14,459 nucleotides of DNA from Candidatus Woesearchaeota archaeon (lineage in GTDB: Archaea; Nanobdellota; Nanobdellia; Woesearchaeales; JAUUYB01), in assembly GCA_030590605.1 (NCBI GenBank), contig JAUUYB010000015.1:1-14459 (forward strand), written 5' to 3'. The notes below the pieces were generated by a model, which had not been told where the DNA came from, did not search any database, and was given only the letters and a program-made list of their open reading frames with translations. Shown one piece after another: positions 1-5,262 of this stretch (its first letter is position 1; each line of letters opens with the position of its first letter). Position numbers and translations under genes: made by a program.

Positions 1-176
1 ACTATTGTCTCTCCATCATTCGTATATCTATTGATTCTGGAGATGTTCACGATCCTCCTGATTCTTGATGGCTTCTCGAGATCGCTGGCTATCCTTGACC
101 AGATCTTAGCCTTCTCTTTATGTGAGAGCAGTTTAAGCTCGTTTATCAGTGTCTGCAAATTTTGGTTTGTTGTCAT
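1..176 (-). CDS. rpl18e: Large-subunit ribosomal protein L18e, partial (C-terminus outside window)
   Basis: Translating the minus strand from the ATG at 176 gives 58 residues, starting MTTNQNLQTLINELKLLSH and ending INRYTNDGETIV at the window edge. The pattern L-I-x-E-L, W-x-R-(I/V)-A-x-x-L-E-K-P, then V-N-(I/V)-S-(R/K)-I-N-R-Y-T, is the N-terminal half of archaeal/eukaryotic L18e, a structural protein of the 50S subunit. The gene follows tRNA-Leu by 28 bases in the same direction as rpoD, S11, S4 and S13. The arrangement rpoD - tRNA-Leu - L18e is known from other archaea, which supports the call. No clear Shine-Dalgarno sequence precedes the start. The frame is open across the window boundary, so the truncation is an artefact of the window. 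Confidence 0.9.
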   Translation of the reverse strand, partial: MTTNQNLQTLINELKLLSHKEKAKIWSRIASDLEKPSRIRRIVNISRINRYTNDGETI

Positions 177-197
177 TTTTTCTGTGATGGGTGGCTG

Positions 198-204
198 AAA
201 AAAA
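198..204 (-). terminator. T7 run immediately after tRNA-Leu, possible (partial) terminator
   Basis: On the minus strand the tRNA-Leu discriminator base (205) is followed directly by seven T residues. Oligo-T runs are the usual archaeal termination signal. It lies between tRNA-Leu and L18e, so it could reduce read-through into the L18e end of the operon. No hairpin is needed. Function is inferred from base composition only. Confidence 0.35.
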
Positions 205-339
205 TGCGAGGGACGCGATTCGAACGCGCGCACCCACTAAGGGACAAGGCATTTGCTGACGTAGGCGCAAACCTCAAAATCCTTATGGATTTTTCGCCAC
301 CTCAACCTTGCGCATTTGACCATACTCTGCCACCCTCGC
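205..339 (-). tRNA. tRNA-Leu (anticodon GAG) with a 49-base intron
   Basis: Read on the minus strand, acceptor GCGAGGG (339-333) pairs with CCCTCGC (212-206), with discriminator A at 205 and no encoded CCA. The D arm contains AGTATGGTCAA with a GCA/TGC stem. Anticodon stem CAAGG (310-306) pairs with CCTTG (249-245). The loop begins TTGAGG, giving U33, anticodon GAG at 303-301 and G37 at 300. The long variable arm has a CCC/GGG stem, typical of a class II tRNA. The T arm is GCGCG-TTCGAAT-CGCGT. Without the intron the RNA is 86 bases, a usual tRNA-Leu size. It starts only 10 bases after the rpoD stop, so it is probably cut out of the operon transcript by RNase P and tRNase Z. Confidence 0.93.
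251..299 (-). other. Intron of tRNA-Leu at canonical position 37/38
   Basis: The 49 bases between G37 (300) and base 38 (250) are not needed for the cloverleaf. They fold on themselves: AAAATCC/GGATTTT closes an ATAA loop, and GGCG/CGCC forms an outer stem. Position 37/38 is the usual site for archaeal tRNA introns cut by the splicing endonuclease. A perfect bulge-helix-bulge is not obvious: bases 32-34 (UUG) can pair with CAA near the 3' site, but base 35 faces a G. The exact boundaries are therefore an inference from tRNA numbering. Confidence 0.75.
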
Positions 340-349
340 ATAGCGAGAG

Positions 350-1138
350 TTATTTCAATTTCTTGACGAGTTCCTCAAACTGAGCGATTTTGGAATCGAA
401 TTGCTCAATCGCGGTCTTGACGATCTCTTTACAGCTCAACTGTCCCCATGACTCTACATAAAATAGGTACGAAGACTCGTCCCATTCCACTTTTATGAGT
501 TCATCGCAGATTCCTTCGCAGGCACCTACAAGATTAGGGAACAACATAAGGTTCTTGTCGATCTTTCCGCTCTTGTCGAAAATCTGAGGAGGATACTTAT
601 CTTTGAACTCCTCTATTTTCTTAGCATTGTTATTAATTGTAAGTTTTGGCTTGTAAGTATACCAAGCGAGTCCTGGAACCCATTTAGCATGGTCTTTACC
701 GACACCGAGCTTGGCAGTCGCCTCGAATTCGATGTCTTGTCCTTTAAGGAGCTTGACGATAGGTATCTTATCAAAAGCAGGTTTGATTTTAGGATCTGCA
801 GTTTTAAAATCCTCTGAAGTGACCATTTTAGGTCCTTTCATGGATAAAGTGAGTTTGAGTGTACACCGTGCACATCCTGCGCCATCACATTTGCAGTCTT
901 TAGAGACAAAATATGACTTGAGATCTGTGGTTAGAGGTATCAATCCGAGCCTGTGTGCGACGACTTCATCATAAAGGATTGACGAATTTTTCCTAAATTC
1001 AACTTCATCAATCGCCATGACCGGTACGTTATCGATGATGCTCCTCCTGATAGCATTCATGTATGCAGGACTCGCGTCCTTGACTTCAAAGAGCAATGTC
1101 TGCTTTTTCTTGTCCTCATGTAACAGTTTAGCTTCCAT
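350..1138 (-). CDS. rpoD: DNA-directed RNA polymerase subunit D (Rpb3/RpoA-like)
   Basis: This 262-residue protein is a normal-length archaeal subunit D, which pairs with subunit L to nucleate RNA polymerase assembly. Recognisable parts are the N-terminal dimerisation region (SPAYMNAIRRSIIDNVPVMA, 23-42), the insert domain entered through AHRLGLIPLTTD (61-72), and the C-terminal SWGQLSCKEIV helix region. Cys82, 84, 89 and 92 in the segment DCKCDGAGCARC resemble the zinc loop of eukaryotic Rpb3. The place where many archaeal D subunits carry a ferredoxin-like [4Fe-4S] domain (about 183-212, PPQIFDKSGKIDKN...CEGIC) keeps only two cysteines, so the cluster is probably absent. The start ATG overlaps the S11 stop by one base (TAATG), so translation is probably coupled. 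The gene name is the archaeal one and is unrelated to bacterial sigma-70. Confidence 0.96.
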   Translation of the reverse strand: MEAKLLHEDKKKQTLLFEVKDASPAYMNAIRRSIIDNVPVMAIDEVEFRKNSSILYDEVVAHRLGLIPLTTDLKSYFVSKDCKCDGAGCARCTLKLTLSMKGPKMVTSEDFKTADPKIKPAFDKIPIVKLLKGQDIEFEATAKLGVGKDHAKWVPGLAWYTYKPKLTINNNAKKIEEFKDKYPPQIFDKSGKIDKNLMLFPNLVGACEGICDELIKVEWDESSYLFYVESWGQLSCKEIVKTAIEQFDSKIAQFEELVKKLK

Positions 1139-1548
1139 TATACCCGTCTGCCTCTCCGGCCCCCCTTTTTTCTACATCCATCATGTGGAATTGTAGTGAC
1201 ATCTTCAATCATACCGATCCTGATCCCCATCCTGGAAAGCGCTCTGATGGCTGCCTGTGCTCCAGGACCCGGATTATGAGGCCCGTTGTGTCCTCCAGGA
1301 GCCCTGATCTTGACATGAAGTCCTGTTATACCTTTCTCAAGAGCGATCTCTCCTGCCTTTTTCGCTGCCATCATGGCTGCGGTAGGACTTGATTCCATTC
1401 GATCAGCTTTGACCATCATCCCACCTGATGCTTTGGTGATGGTCTCGGATCCTGTGATATCAGTTATATGAAGTATAGTATTATTATAAGAAGCATAGAT
1501 ATAGATGATTCCCCATCTCATTTGTCGTACAGGTCTGCTAGGTCTCAT
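1138..1548 (-). CDS. rps11: Small-subunit ribosomal protein S11 (uS11)
   Basis: The 136-residue protein matches uS11 throughout. Motifs are [16 protein letters not shown] (18-33), a [12 protein letters not shown] block, [13 protein letters not shown], then [24 protein letters not shown] and the basic tail [15 protein letters not shown]. It binds 16S rRNA on the platform of the 30S subunit. A strong ribosome-binding sequence, GGAGG, lies 7 bases before the ATG and supports this start. The ATG overlaps the S4 stop (ATGA), and its own stop overlaps the rpoD start. This is the standard archaeal S13-S4-S11-rpoD order. Confidence 0.97.
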   Translation of the reverse strand: MRPSRPVRQMRWGIIYIYASYNNTILHITDITGSETITKASGGMMVKADRMESSPTAAMMAAKKAGEIALEKGITGLHVKIRAPGGHNGPHNPGPGAQAAIRALSRMGIRIGMIEDVTTIPHDGCRKKGGRRGRRV

Positions 1549-2213
1549 TCTTTCGCCTCCTGTTTAACATCTTTTTTTGCAGGAGTATCTTCTTTTTTCT
1601 CTACTTTCTTCTCAACATGTTTTTCTTTCTTTTCTGCAGGAGTATCTTCTTTTTTCTCTGCTTTCTTATCCGGTTCTTTTTTCTCTGGTTCTGGTTCGCT
1701 CTTTCTCTCAAACGAGAGTTCCGGATGATCCGGGTTCGAAAGACTTGAAGTACCTGAAAAACTGATTTTACTTTCTTCGTCTAAGCTTACGACATAAGCA
1801 GGTGAGCTTATCTTCTGGCCGTCGACTGTGACATGTTGATGTGTGATGAACTGCCTTGCCTGCTGGACAGACCGGGCCATTCCTTTCCTGAATAGTACTG
1901 TCTGAAGTCGTCTCTCAAGGATATCTTTTACATTAAGCGAAAGTACATCGTCGAGTTTTGCTCCTTCACCGACAAGACCAAGTGATTGTAATTTTAAGAT
2001 CAGGACTCCGCTTTCTTCATCAGCTCCGCTCTTTGAGATGATTGCCTTTACACGATTCTTATAATGGTCAAGAGGAGCTTTCATTTTCCAAAGTTCCGTC
2101 TTATTCTTGAGTGCATATTCCTTAAGGAGTTCTCGTTCTATATCGATTCTCTCCTTCTCCCATGGATGGGATGGTTTGGAGTACTTTTTCCGGTTTTTTC
2201 TTGGATCGCCCAT
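1545..2213 (-). CDS. rps4: Small-subunit ribosomal protein S4 (uS4) with a long charged C-terminal tail
   Basis: Residues 1 to about 175 are an archaeal uS4. The N-terminus [20 protein letters not shown] is typical, followed by the RNA-binding S4 domain around 107-155 ([36 protein letters not shown]). The protein is 222 residues, about 40-45 more than usual. The extra part (about 178-222) is almost entirely K, E and D with repeated KKEDTPA units, and is surely disordered. S4 is a primary 16S rRNA-binding protein that nucleates 30S assembly. It follows S13 by nine bases and overlaps the S11 start by four. No Shine-Dalgarno sequence is evident before its own start. Confidence 0.96.
   Translation of the reverse strand: MGDPRKNRKKYSKPSHPWEKERIDIERELLKEYALKNKTELWKMKAPLDHYKNRVKAIISKSGADEESGVLILKLQSLGLVGEGAKLDDVLSLNVKDILERRLQTVLFRKGMARSVQQARQFITHQHVTVDGQKISSPAYVVSLDEESKISFSGTSSLSNPDHPELSFERKSEPEPEKKEPDKKAEKKEDTPAEKKEKHVEKKVEKKEDTPAKKDVKQEAKE
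1579..1667 (-). repeat. Two near-identical 32-base copies in the S4 tail (57-base spacing)
   Basis: The bases at 1579-1610 recur at 1636-1667 with one mismatch (an A/G change). The spacing is 57 bases, exactly 19 codons, so the frame is kept. The copies encode the two [11 protein letters not shown] / [11 protein letters not shown] stretches of the S4 tail, pointing to an in-frame duplication that lengthened it. Confidence 0.8.
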
Positions 2214-2222
2214 TTTCTATAA

Positions 2223-2693
2223 TTATTTCTTCTTACGTTGGACTCCAAGGGCTTTTCCGCCTCTTCGTTTTGAAGTCCTGAAATTTGATTTTGTTCTCTG
2301 ACCTCGGACAGGCAATCCATATGAATGCCTCATTCCACGGTAACTCTTGATTTTTCTCTGTAGTTTGATATCAGTCTCTTGTACGAACCTAAGATCGTTT
2401 GTGAGGAGATGCTTTGTCTCTCCGGTCTCAGGGTCGTTTCTCCTATTGAGCATCCAATCAGGCGCACCGAATTTGGTCGGGTTGAAGATGATTTCTTCAA
2501 GCCGTTTGACCTCAGCATCATTGAGATTCCCTGCTTTCTTTTCAGGGTTGATGCCAGAGATATTACAGACTAGATTAGAGAACATGATGTTGATTCCTTT
2601 GACTTTACGAAGAGCATACATTATCTTCTTGTTACCGTCAAGGTCTGTCTGTGCTATACGCACAAGATACTTGAAATTCGTGTCTTTTTCCAT
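2223..2693 (-). CDS. rps13: Small-subunit ribosomal protein S13 (uS13)
   Basis: The 156-residue product starting MEKDTNFKYLVRIAQTDLDG is uS13, which sits in the 30S head and contacts the P-site tRNA and the large subunit. Archaeal hallmarks are the helix-two-turn-helix region (KVKGINIMFSNLVC), the NRRNDPETGE segment, and the C-terminal basic block SYRGMRHSYGLPVRGQRTKSNFR. An in-frame ATG lies six codons upstream (2711). The internal start at 2693 was chosen because family members begin just before the FRYIVRIA-like strand. It is the first gene of the operon visible here, with a promoter-like box at about 2790. Confidence 0.95.
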   Translation of the reverse strand: MEKDTNFKYLVRIAQTDLDGNKKIMYALRKVKGINIMFSNLVCNISGINPEKKAGNLNDAEVKRLEEIIFNPTKFGAPDWMLNRRNDPETGETKHLLTNDLRFVQETDIKLQRKIKSYRGMRHSYGLPVRGQRTKSNFRTSKRRGGKALGVQRKKK

Positions 2694-2715
2694 GATAATC
2701 ACATAACACAACCAG

Positions 2716-2752
2716 AATCCAAGGATAAGCGAACCCTAAGGGCGCTCGGATT
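2716..2752 (-). promoter_or_regulatory. Hairpin in the 5' leader of the S13 operon
   Basis: On the minus strand AGCG-CCC-TTA-GGG-TT-CGCT forms a seven-pair hairpin with a two-base bulge (within about 2727-2746). It is flanked by AATCC (2752-2748) and GGATT (2720-2716), which can close it. It lies between the candidate promoter and the S13 start, so it could be a leader structure for autoregulation by a ribosomal protein. That role is inference. Confidence 0.35.
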
Positions 2753-2786
2753 GAACTCGGGCTATCGATATTCAGAAATCTTGACT

Positions 2787-2797
2787 TGTTTAAAAAG
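2787..2797 (-). promoter_or_regulatory. Candidate TATA box for the S13-S4-S11-rpoD operon
   Basis: The minus strand reads CCTTTTTAAAC here, a plausible archaeal TATA box. Transcription would start near 2767, leaving a leader of about 75 bases that includes the 2716-2752 hairpin. The T5 run in the same place could alternatively terminate a minus-strand RNA coming from about 2964. Confidence 0.4.
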
Positions 2798-2808
2798 GTT
2801 TTGGTTTA

Positions 2809-2935
2809 CCAGATGTTGCCTCAAATCTATGGCGGAAAACGCTTTTTTGACGAAGTGAGGAAGAAACTACTGAGATTTCCTGAAGAAATCGCCCTCACCA
2901 GGAAAAAAAGTGGGGTGATTTGGGGCAACATCTGG
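2809..2935. ncRNA. 127-base self-complementary element; candidate structured RNA or palindromic repeat
   Basis: The outer arms 2809-2827 (CCAGATGTTGCCTCAAATC) and 2917-2935 (GATTTGGGGCAACATCTGG) pair over 19 positions. Inside are CGCTTTTTT with AAAAAAGTG, then GTGAGG with CCTCAC, then GATTTC-CTGAA-GAAATC as the apical hairpin. The four stems are nested, giving one long interrupted hairpin. Read as plus-strand RNA the two imperfect positions are G-U pairs; as minus-strand RNA they are A-C mismatches, so the plus strand is slightly favoured. Against this, a TATA-like box at 2984-2993 and a T5 run near 2793 would fit a minus-strand transcript. No protein is credible here. I do not recognise the family. 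A small inverted-repeat mobile element (MITE-like) is the main alternative, though I see no target duplication. Confidence 0.4.
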
Positions 2936-2983
2936 TTCCTGCTGTCATTTTCGAAATGTGAGGGCCAGCGAGTCAGGAAACGA

Positions 2984-2993
2984 ATAAATTTAT
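2984..2993 (-). promoter_or_regulatory. Possible TATA box for a minus-strand transcript
   Basis: The minus strand reads ATAAATTTAT. A start about 26 bases downstream falls at about 2963, just where CCCTCAC (complement of 2958-2964) begins. That heptamer can pair with GTGAGGG inside the structured element. AT-rich DNA makes chance matches common. Confidence 0.3.
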
Positions 2994-3005
2994 GTACACA
3001 GTAAA

Positions 3006-3014
3006 CTTTATAAG
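3006..3014 (+). promoter_or_regulatory. TATA box of tRNA-His
   Basis: CTTTATAAG is centred about 33 bases before the first tRNA base (3043). Transcription would start near 3036 and leave a leader of roughly seven bases for RNase P to remove. Confidence 0.6.
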
Positions 3015-3042
3015 CAAATATTGAACCCAATATGATATCATT

Positions 3043-3116
3043 GGTGGCTATGGTGTAGCCTGGTAGCACTGAAGACTGTGGATCTTCCAGGGTGGGTTCA
3101 AATCCCACTAGCCGCC
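3043..3116 (+). tRNA. tRNA-His (anticodon GUG)
   Basis: The acceptor pairs GTGGCTA (3044-3050) with TAGCCGC (3109-3115), including one G-U pair. G-1 is encoded at 3043 opposite C73 at 3116; this G-1:C73 pair is the identity mark of tRNA-His for histidyl-tRNA synthetase. The anticodon stem GAAGA/TCTTC encloses CTGTGGA, giving anticodon GUG. The T arm is GTGGG-TTCAAAT-CCCAC. CCA is not encoded and there is no intron. CTTTTATTC follows as a short T-rich end. It is convergent with the membrane-protein gene on its right, with 18 bases between them. Confidence 0.97.
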
Positions 3117-3134
3117 CTTTTATTCTTCTACAAA

Positions 3135-3641
3135 TCAATAGAACTTCTTAGTCGTCACCTTATGGAACACGAAAGGCAGAGAGAATCCGAGAAAATACAC
3201 CCCTCCGACAATCAAACTACCATAAAGAGGTAGATTGACCAATGTAAAAAGCGGTATCCTGGATATGAATCCTGGTGAAAAAATAAATAGGTTCAGTAAG
3301 ATGACAAGAAATATCACGACTCCTCCCACAAAATGGTGCTGTACTTCAATCCAGTCTATATGTCTGAGAGTTACCTCAAATAACATTCCAAATATAAGTC
3401 CGAACAACCCCGCCAAGATATATACAAATGTAGGCTTAACGATTATGAACAAAAAAATCAGGAAGAATGATACTGAAAGGCTGATAAGGATCGCGAAGAG
3501 TAGGATAAACAACGATAATATGATTTCAAGAACTTTATGAGATGTACTCTTCTTGACGTGTTTTAGATGTTTGGAAAGATGAGAGATTTCACTCTTTGTC
3601 CATCCTTGTTTTCGAAGCCGATGTTTCAGGTGTTCAGACAT
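3135..3641 (-). CDS. Multi-pass membrane protein of unknown function
   Basis: The 168-residue product has a basic, helical cytosolic-looking N-terminus of about 35 residues (MSEHLKHRLRKQGWTKSEISHL). The rest is very hydrophobic: a long stretch at about 38-68 that may hold one or two spans, then spans near 71-90, 105-122 and 137-160. There is no signal peptide and no enzyme motif that I recognise. The start at 3641 was chosen over the two upstream in-frame ATGs (3656, 3647) because GAGG lies six bases before it; its ATG overlaps the TGA of the preceding gene by eight bases (ATGTCTGA). It is the last gene of a three-gene unit and may anchor or be regulated by the two soluble proteins encoded upstream, which is inference. 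Confidence 0.8.
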   Translation of the reverse strand: MSEHLKHRLRKQGWTKSEISHLSKHLKHVKKSTSHKVLEIILSLFILLFAILISLSVSFFLIFLFIIVKPTFVYILAGLFGLIFGMLFEVTLRHIDWIEVQHHFVGGVVIFLVILLNLFIFSPGFISRIPLFTLVNLPLYGSLIVGGVYFLGFSLPFVFHKVTTKKFY

Positions 3642-4122
3642 AGTCATCCTCGTCATGTTCCTCGAGGAAAGTCTTGAAATTATCGTTCATATATTCAAGA
3701 AACGTCATGACGTGCTTGTAATATCCTGTGATGATGTCGATCGTGACATCCATCTGTTTGTTATCTACCATGCATGTCATGGTGACCCCTCTCCTGAACT
3801 CAAGAATCCTCATCTGGCTGGACTTCCTTATCTTCCTGAAAATGAGGTATAGATCCAGATAGTCAGATAGAAGCTCATCATCAGGGTAGAGTTCCTTCAC
3901 TTTCTTTACTTTAAGACCTGGAATCCGGATGTCAGCGTCAATCTTTTTTTCTGATTTTGCCTTATCTAGAATTCCGTCCAAGATGAAATCATATGTCGCT
4001 ATCAACCTATCAAAGATATTGTTCATGATATCGATAGTCCGGGTATATTTTAAGCTTACATAAATGAGGTGGTCTGCTCTCTTGATTTCCATCCTAGAAT
4101 CAAACATAAATCTATTCATCAT
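3634..4122 (-). CDS. Conserved-looking hypothetical protein, paralogue of its upstream neighbour
   Basis: This is a 162-residue, probably all-helical soluble protein that I cannot assign to a family. It resembles the product of the gene upstream. Both start with a K-x-A-D-H-(L/M)-x-(Y/H)-V block followed by a long amphipathic helix (MNNIFDRLIATYDFILDGIL here). Both also carry a central R-K-S-x-x-(E/M) segment, a short acidic turn and a helix ending in (V/A)-x-(T/A)-F-(L/I). The C-terminus is acidic (EEHDEDDYV). A second ATG three bases downstream (4119) could also be the start. The start overlaps the upstream gene by about 11 bases and the end overlaps the membrane-protein gene, so the three are very probably co-translated. 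A helical adaptor or HEPN-like fold is possible, but no RxxxxH catalytic motif is visible. Confidence 0.8.
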   Translation of the reverse strand: MMNRFMFDSRMEIKRADHLIYVSLKYTRTIDIMNNIFDRLIATYDFILDGILDKAKSEKKIDADIRIPGLKVKKVKELYPDDELLSDYLDLYLIFRKIRKSSQMRILEFRRGVTMTCMVDNKQMDVTIDIITGYYKHVMTFLEYMNDNFKTFLEEHDEDDYV

Positions 4123-4588
4123 TTGTCACTGCACCTTGTATAGTATTAATGAATGCTTTTGTCCATGAAACATATTGTTTGATTTGTTCAACTGTAAGTG
4201 TCTTCATCTCATAATCATCGTCACAGATGACAAATCGATCGTCCCTGATGAACTCTACCGGGCTTTTTCGATGAGCAAGTACGATATTTTTGACCTCACT
4301 CACAAGTTTTATGTGAACCGGATCGATGCCATAGCGCGGAGCGACTGTTTCCTTGAACACTTTGTATTTGTAATCGAAATTGTCTGGGTAAGCAGGGATT
4401 GCTTTATTATTCCGCTCAGTATAGAGCAGGAGAGACATCCCGCTTGAGAGCGCAAGGAAGATATTCTCGGTTATCGCAAGGAGTATCTTCGGATCCTGGA
4501 AAAGAGGATAAGTCACATGCGCCATGTGGTCTGCGACCTTCACGTTCTTGGCAGCTTTTGCCAAGAGTTCCTGAACCTTATCATCCAT
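4112..4588 (-). CDS. Conserved-looking hypothetical protein, first gene of a three-gene unit
   Basis: The 158-residue product is predicted to be mostly helical. It starts MDDKVQELLAKAAKNVKVADHMAHV, continues with a long hydrophobic helix (ILLAITENIFLALSSGMSLLLY, about 34-55), and has a conserved-looking HRKSPVEFIRDDRFVI segment near 105-120. It shares the ADH-x-x-x-V start and the RKS segment with the next gene, so the pair probably arose by duplication. A TATA-like box (4611-4618) lies 26 bases before the ATG, so the message is probably leaderless and this unit has its own promoter. I do not recognise the family. HRKSP could suggest a HEPN-like RNA-binding fold, but that is speculation. Confidence 0.8.
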   Translation of the reverse strand: MDDKVQELLAKAAKNVKVADHMAHVTYPLFQDPKILLAITENIFLALSSGMSLLLYTERNNKAIPAYPDNFDYKYKVFKETVAPRYGIDPVHIKLVSEVKNIVLAHRKSPVEFIRDDRFVICDDDYEMKTLTVEQIKQYVSWTKAFINTIQGAVTNDE

Positions 4589-4610
4589 GAGTGGGTAAAG
4601 GACCTCGGAG

Positions 4611-4622
4611 TATTAATATTTA
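4611..4622 (-). promoter_or_regulatory. TATA box of the three-gene unknown unit
   Basis: The minus strand reads AATATTAATA here, centred about 26 bases before the ATG at 4588, the distance expected for a leaderless archaeal transcript. It overlaps the stop codon of the nac gene. Confidence 0.5.
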
Positions 4623-4961
4623 TTCCTTGAAAGACAATATAGCCTCTGCAAGATCGCCATTATGGTCAGCTATAGCTTTTTTCGCCTCGTCTGCGTTTAC
4701 GCCTGTCTGATCCATGACAGTCTTGACATCCTCATCAAGTATCTCCACTTGTTCATCAGATCTTTCTTGGATTGTCTCTTCACCGACGATTTGATAAGTT
4801 TGTTGTCCCATCATGTTGACTTTTGAGACAGAAGGATTTGTGATGACGATATCATGTTCAGGTGTACGGATGATGACCTCAGTAGCATCTATTTCCTGTT
4901 GAGAGATGCCCATCTTCTTCATCATCTGGTTCATCTTCCGAGGATTCATGCCTGGCATCAT
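4620..4961 (-). CDS. nac: Nascent polypeptide-associated complex protein (archaeal NAC)
   Basis: The 113-residue product starts MMPGMNPRKMNQMMKKMGI, the signature N-terminus of archaeal NAC. The NAC beta-barrel domain follows at about 20-75 (EVIIRTPEHDIVITNPSVSKVNMMGQ), then a C-terminal UBA domain at about 75-112 (MDQTGVNADEAKKAIADHNGDLAEAILSF). The protein forms a homodimer that binds nascent chains at the ribosome exit tunnel. An earlier in-frame ATG (4988) would add nine residues read inside secG, so the start at 4961, one base after the secG stop, was chosen. Location next to secG groups two proteins that act at the exit tunnel and the translocon. Confidence 0.96.
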   Translation of the reverse strand: MMPGMNPRKMNQMMKKMGISQQEIDATEVIIRTPEHDIVITNPSVSKVNMMGQQTYQIVGEETIQERSDEQVEILDEDVKTVMDQTGVNADEAKKAIADHNGDLAEAILSFKE

Positions 4962-4962
4962 C

Positions 4963-5139
4963 TTATTGACCAAGCATCCTGTATCCATAGAGATGCAAGA
5001 AAATGATTAAGACGATTACGATGAGCGCAAGAACTATGACATGCCCTGGTTTGAAGGATATCTTACTCTTGTAGTCATCGAAATATCTGGTGATGCCTGC
5101 AGTCGAGCTAGGCATATTGATCTTGTCGTTTCTTCCCAT
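4963..5139 (-). CDS. secG: Preprotein translocase subunit SecG/Sec61-beta
   Basis: The 58-residue protein has the archaeal Sec61-beta layout: a short polar N-terminus, the motif MPSSTAGITRYFDDYKSKIS with the conserved aromatic/acidic residues, then one tail-anchor membrane span (about 33-51, HVIVLALIVIVLIIFLHLYG). It is the non-essential small subunit of the SecYEbeta channel. A longer reading frame reaches upstream to 5241, but those residues do not resemble the family. A TATA box 26-29 bases before 5139 fits a leaderless start there. One base separates its stop from the nac start. Confidence 0.93.
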   Translation of the reverse strand: MGRNDKINMPSSTAGITRYFDDYKSKISFKPGHVIVLALIVIVLIIFLHLYGYRMLGQ

Positions 5140-5164
5140 AAGAGGAAAGAGGAAAGAACGGATG

Positions 5165-5172
5165 TATAAAAA
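5165..5172 (-). promoter_or_regulatory. TATA box of secG-nac
   Basis: The minus strand reads TTTTTATA, centred near 5168. A start about 26 bases downstream falls at about 5142, right at the secG ATG (5139). This both identifies the promoter and supports the short secG start. Confidence 0.65.
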
Positions 5173-5262
5173 TGTTTTGTTAACTTGAATTTTGAAAGAT
5201 ACTCTGATATCTCTTCCACTCCTATGATAAAGAAGAATCAACCCAGATTTAAAAGCATTCAG

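Noticed and set aside
162..383. Plus-strand open frame of 73 codons over tRNA-Leu
   Set aside because: It lies antisense to the tRNA and the end of rpoD, with no supporting features.
2730..2770. tRNA-like stretch with GATTGAACTCGGG resembling an antisense T arm
   Set aside because: The expected five-pair T stem does not form (CCGAG faces CGAGC) and no acceptor or anticodon stem is present.
2809..2935. Insertion sequence with terminal inverted repeats
   Set aside because: The arms are the outer stem of a continuously nested hairpin, there is no transposase and no target duplication. A MITE remains possible but unproven.
2786..3004. Plus-strand open frame of 72 codons
   Set aside because: It spans the inverted-repeat structure, and its composition shows no protein family. 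The RNA-like folding explains the sequence better.
2827..3138. Minus-strand open frame of 103 codons containing VGFEPT
   Set aside because: It reads through the antisense of tRNA-His, which regularly yields GFEPT-like peptides, and through the palindromic element. No domain or ribosome-binding sequence.
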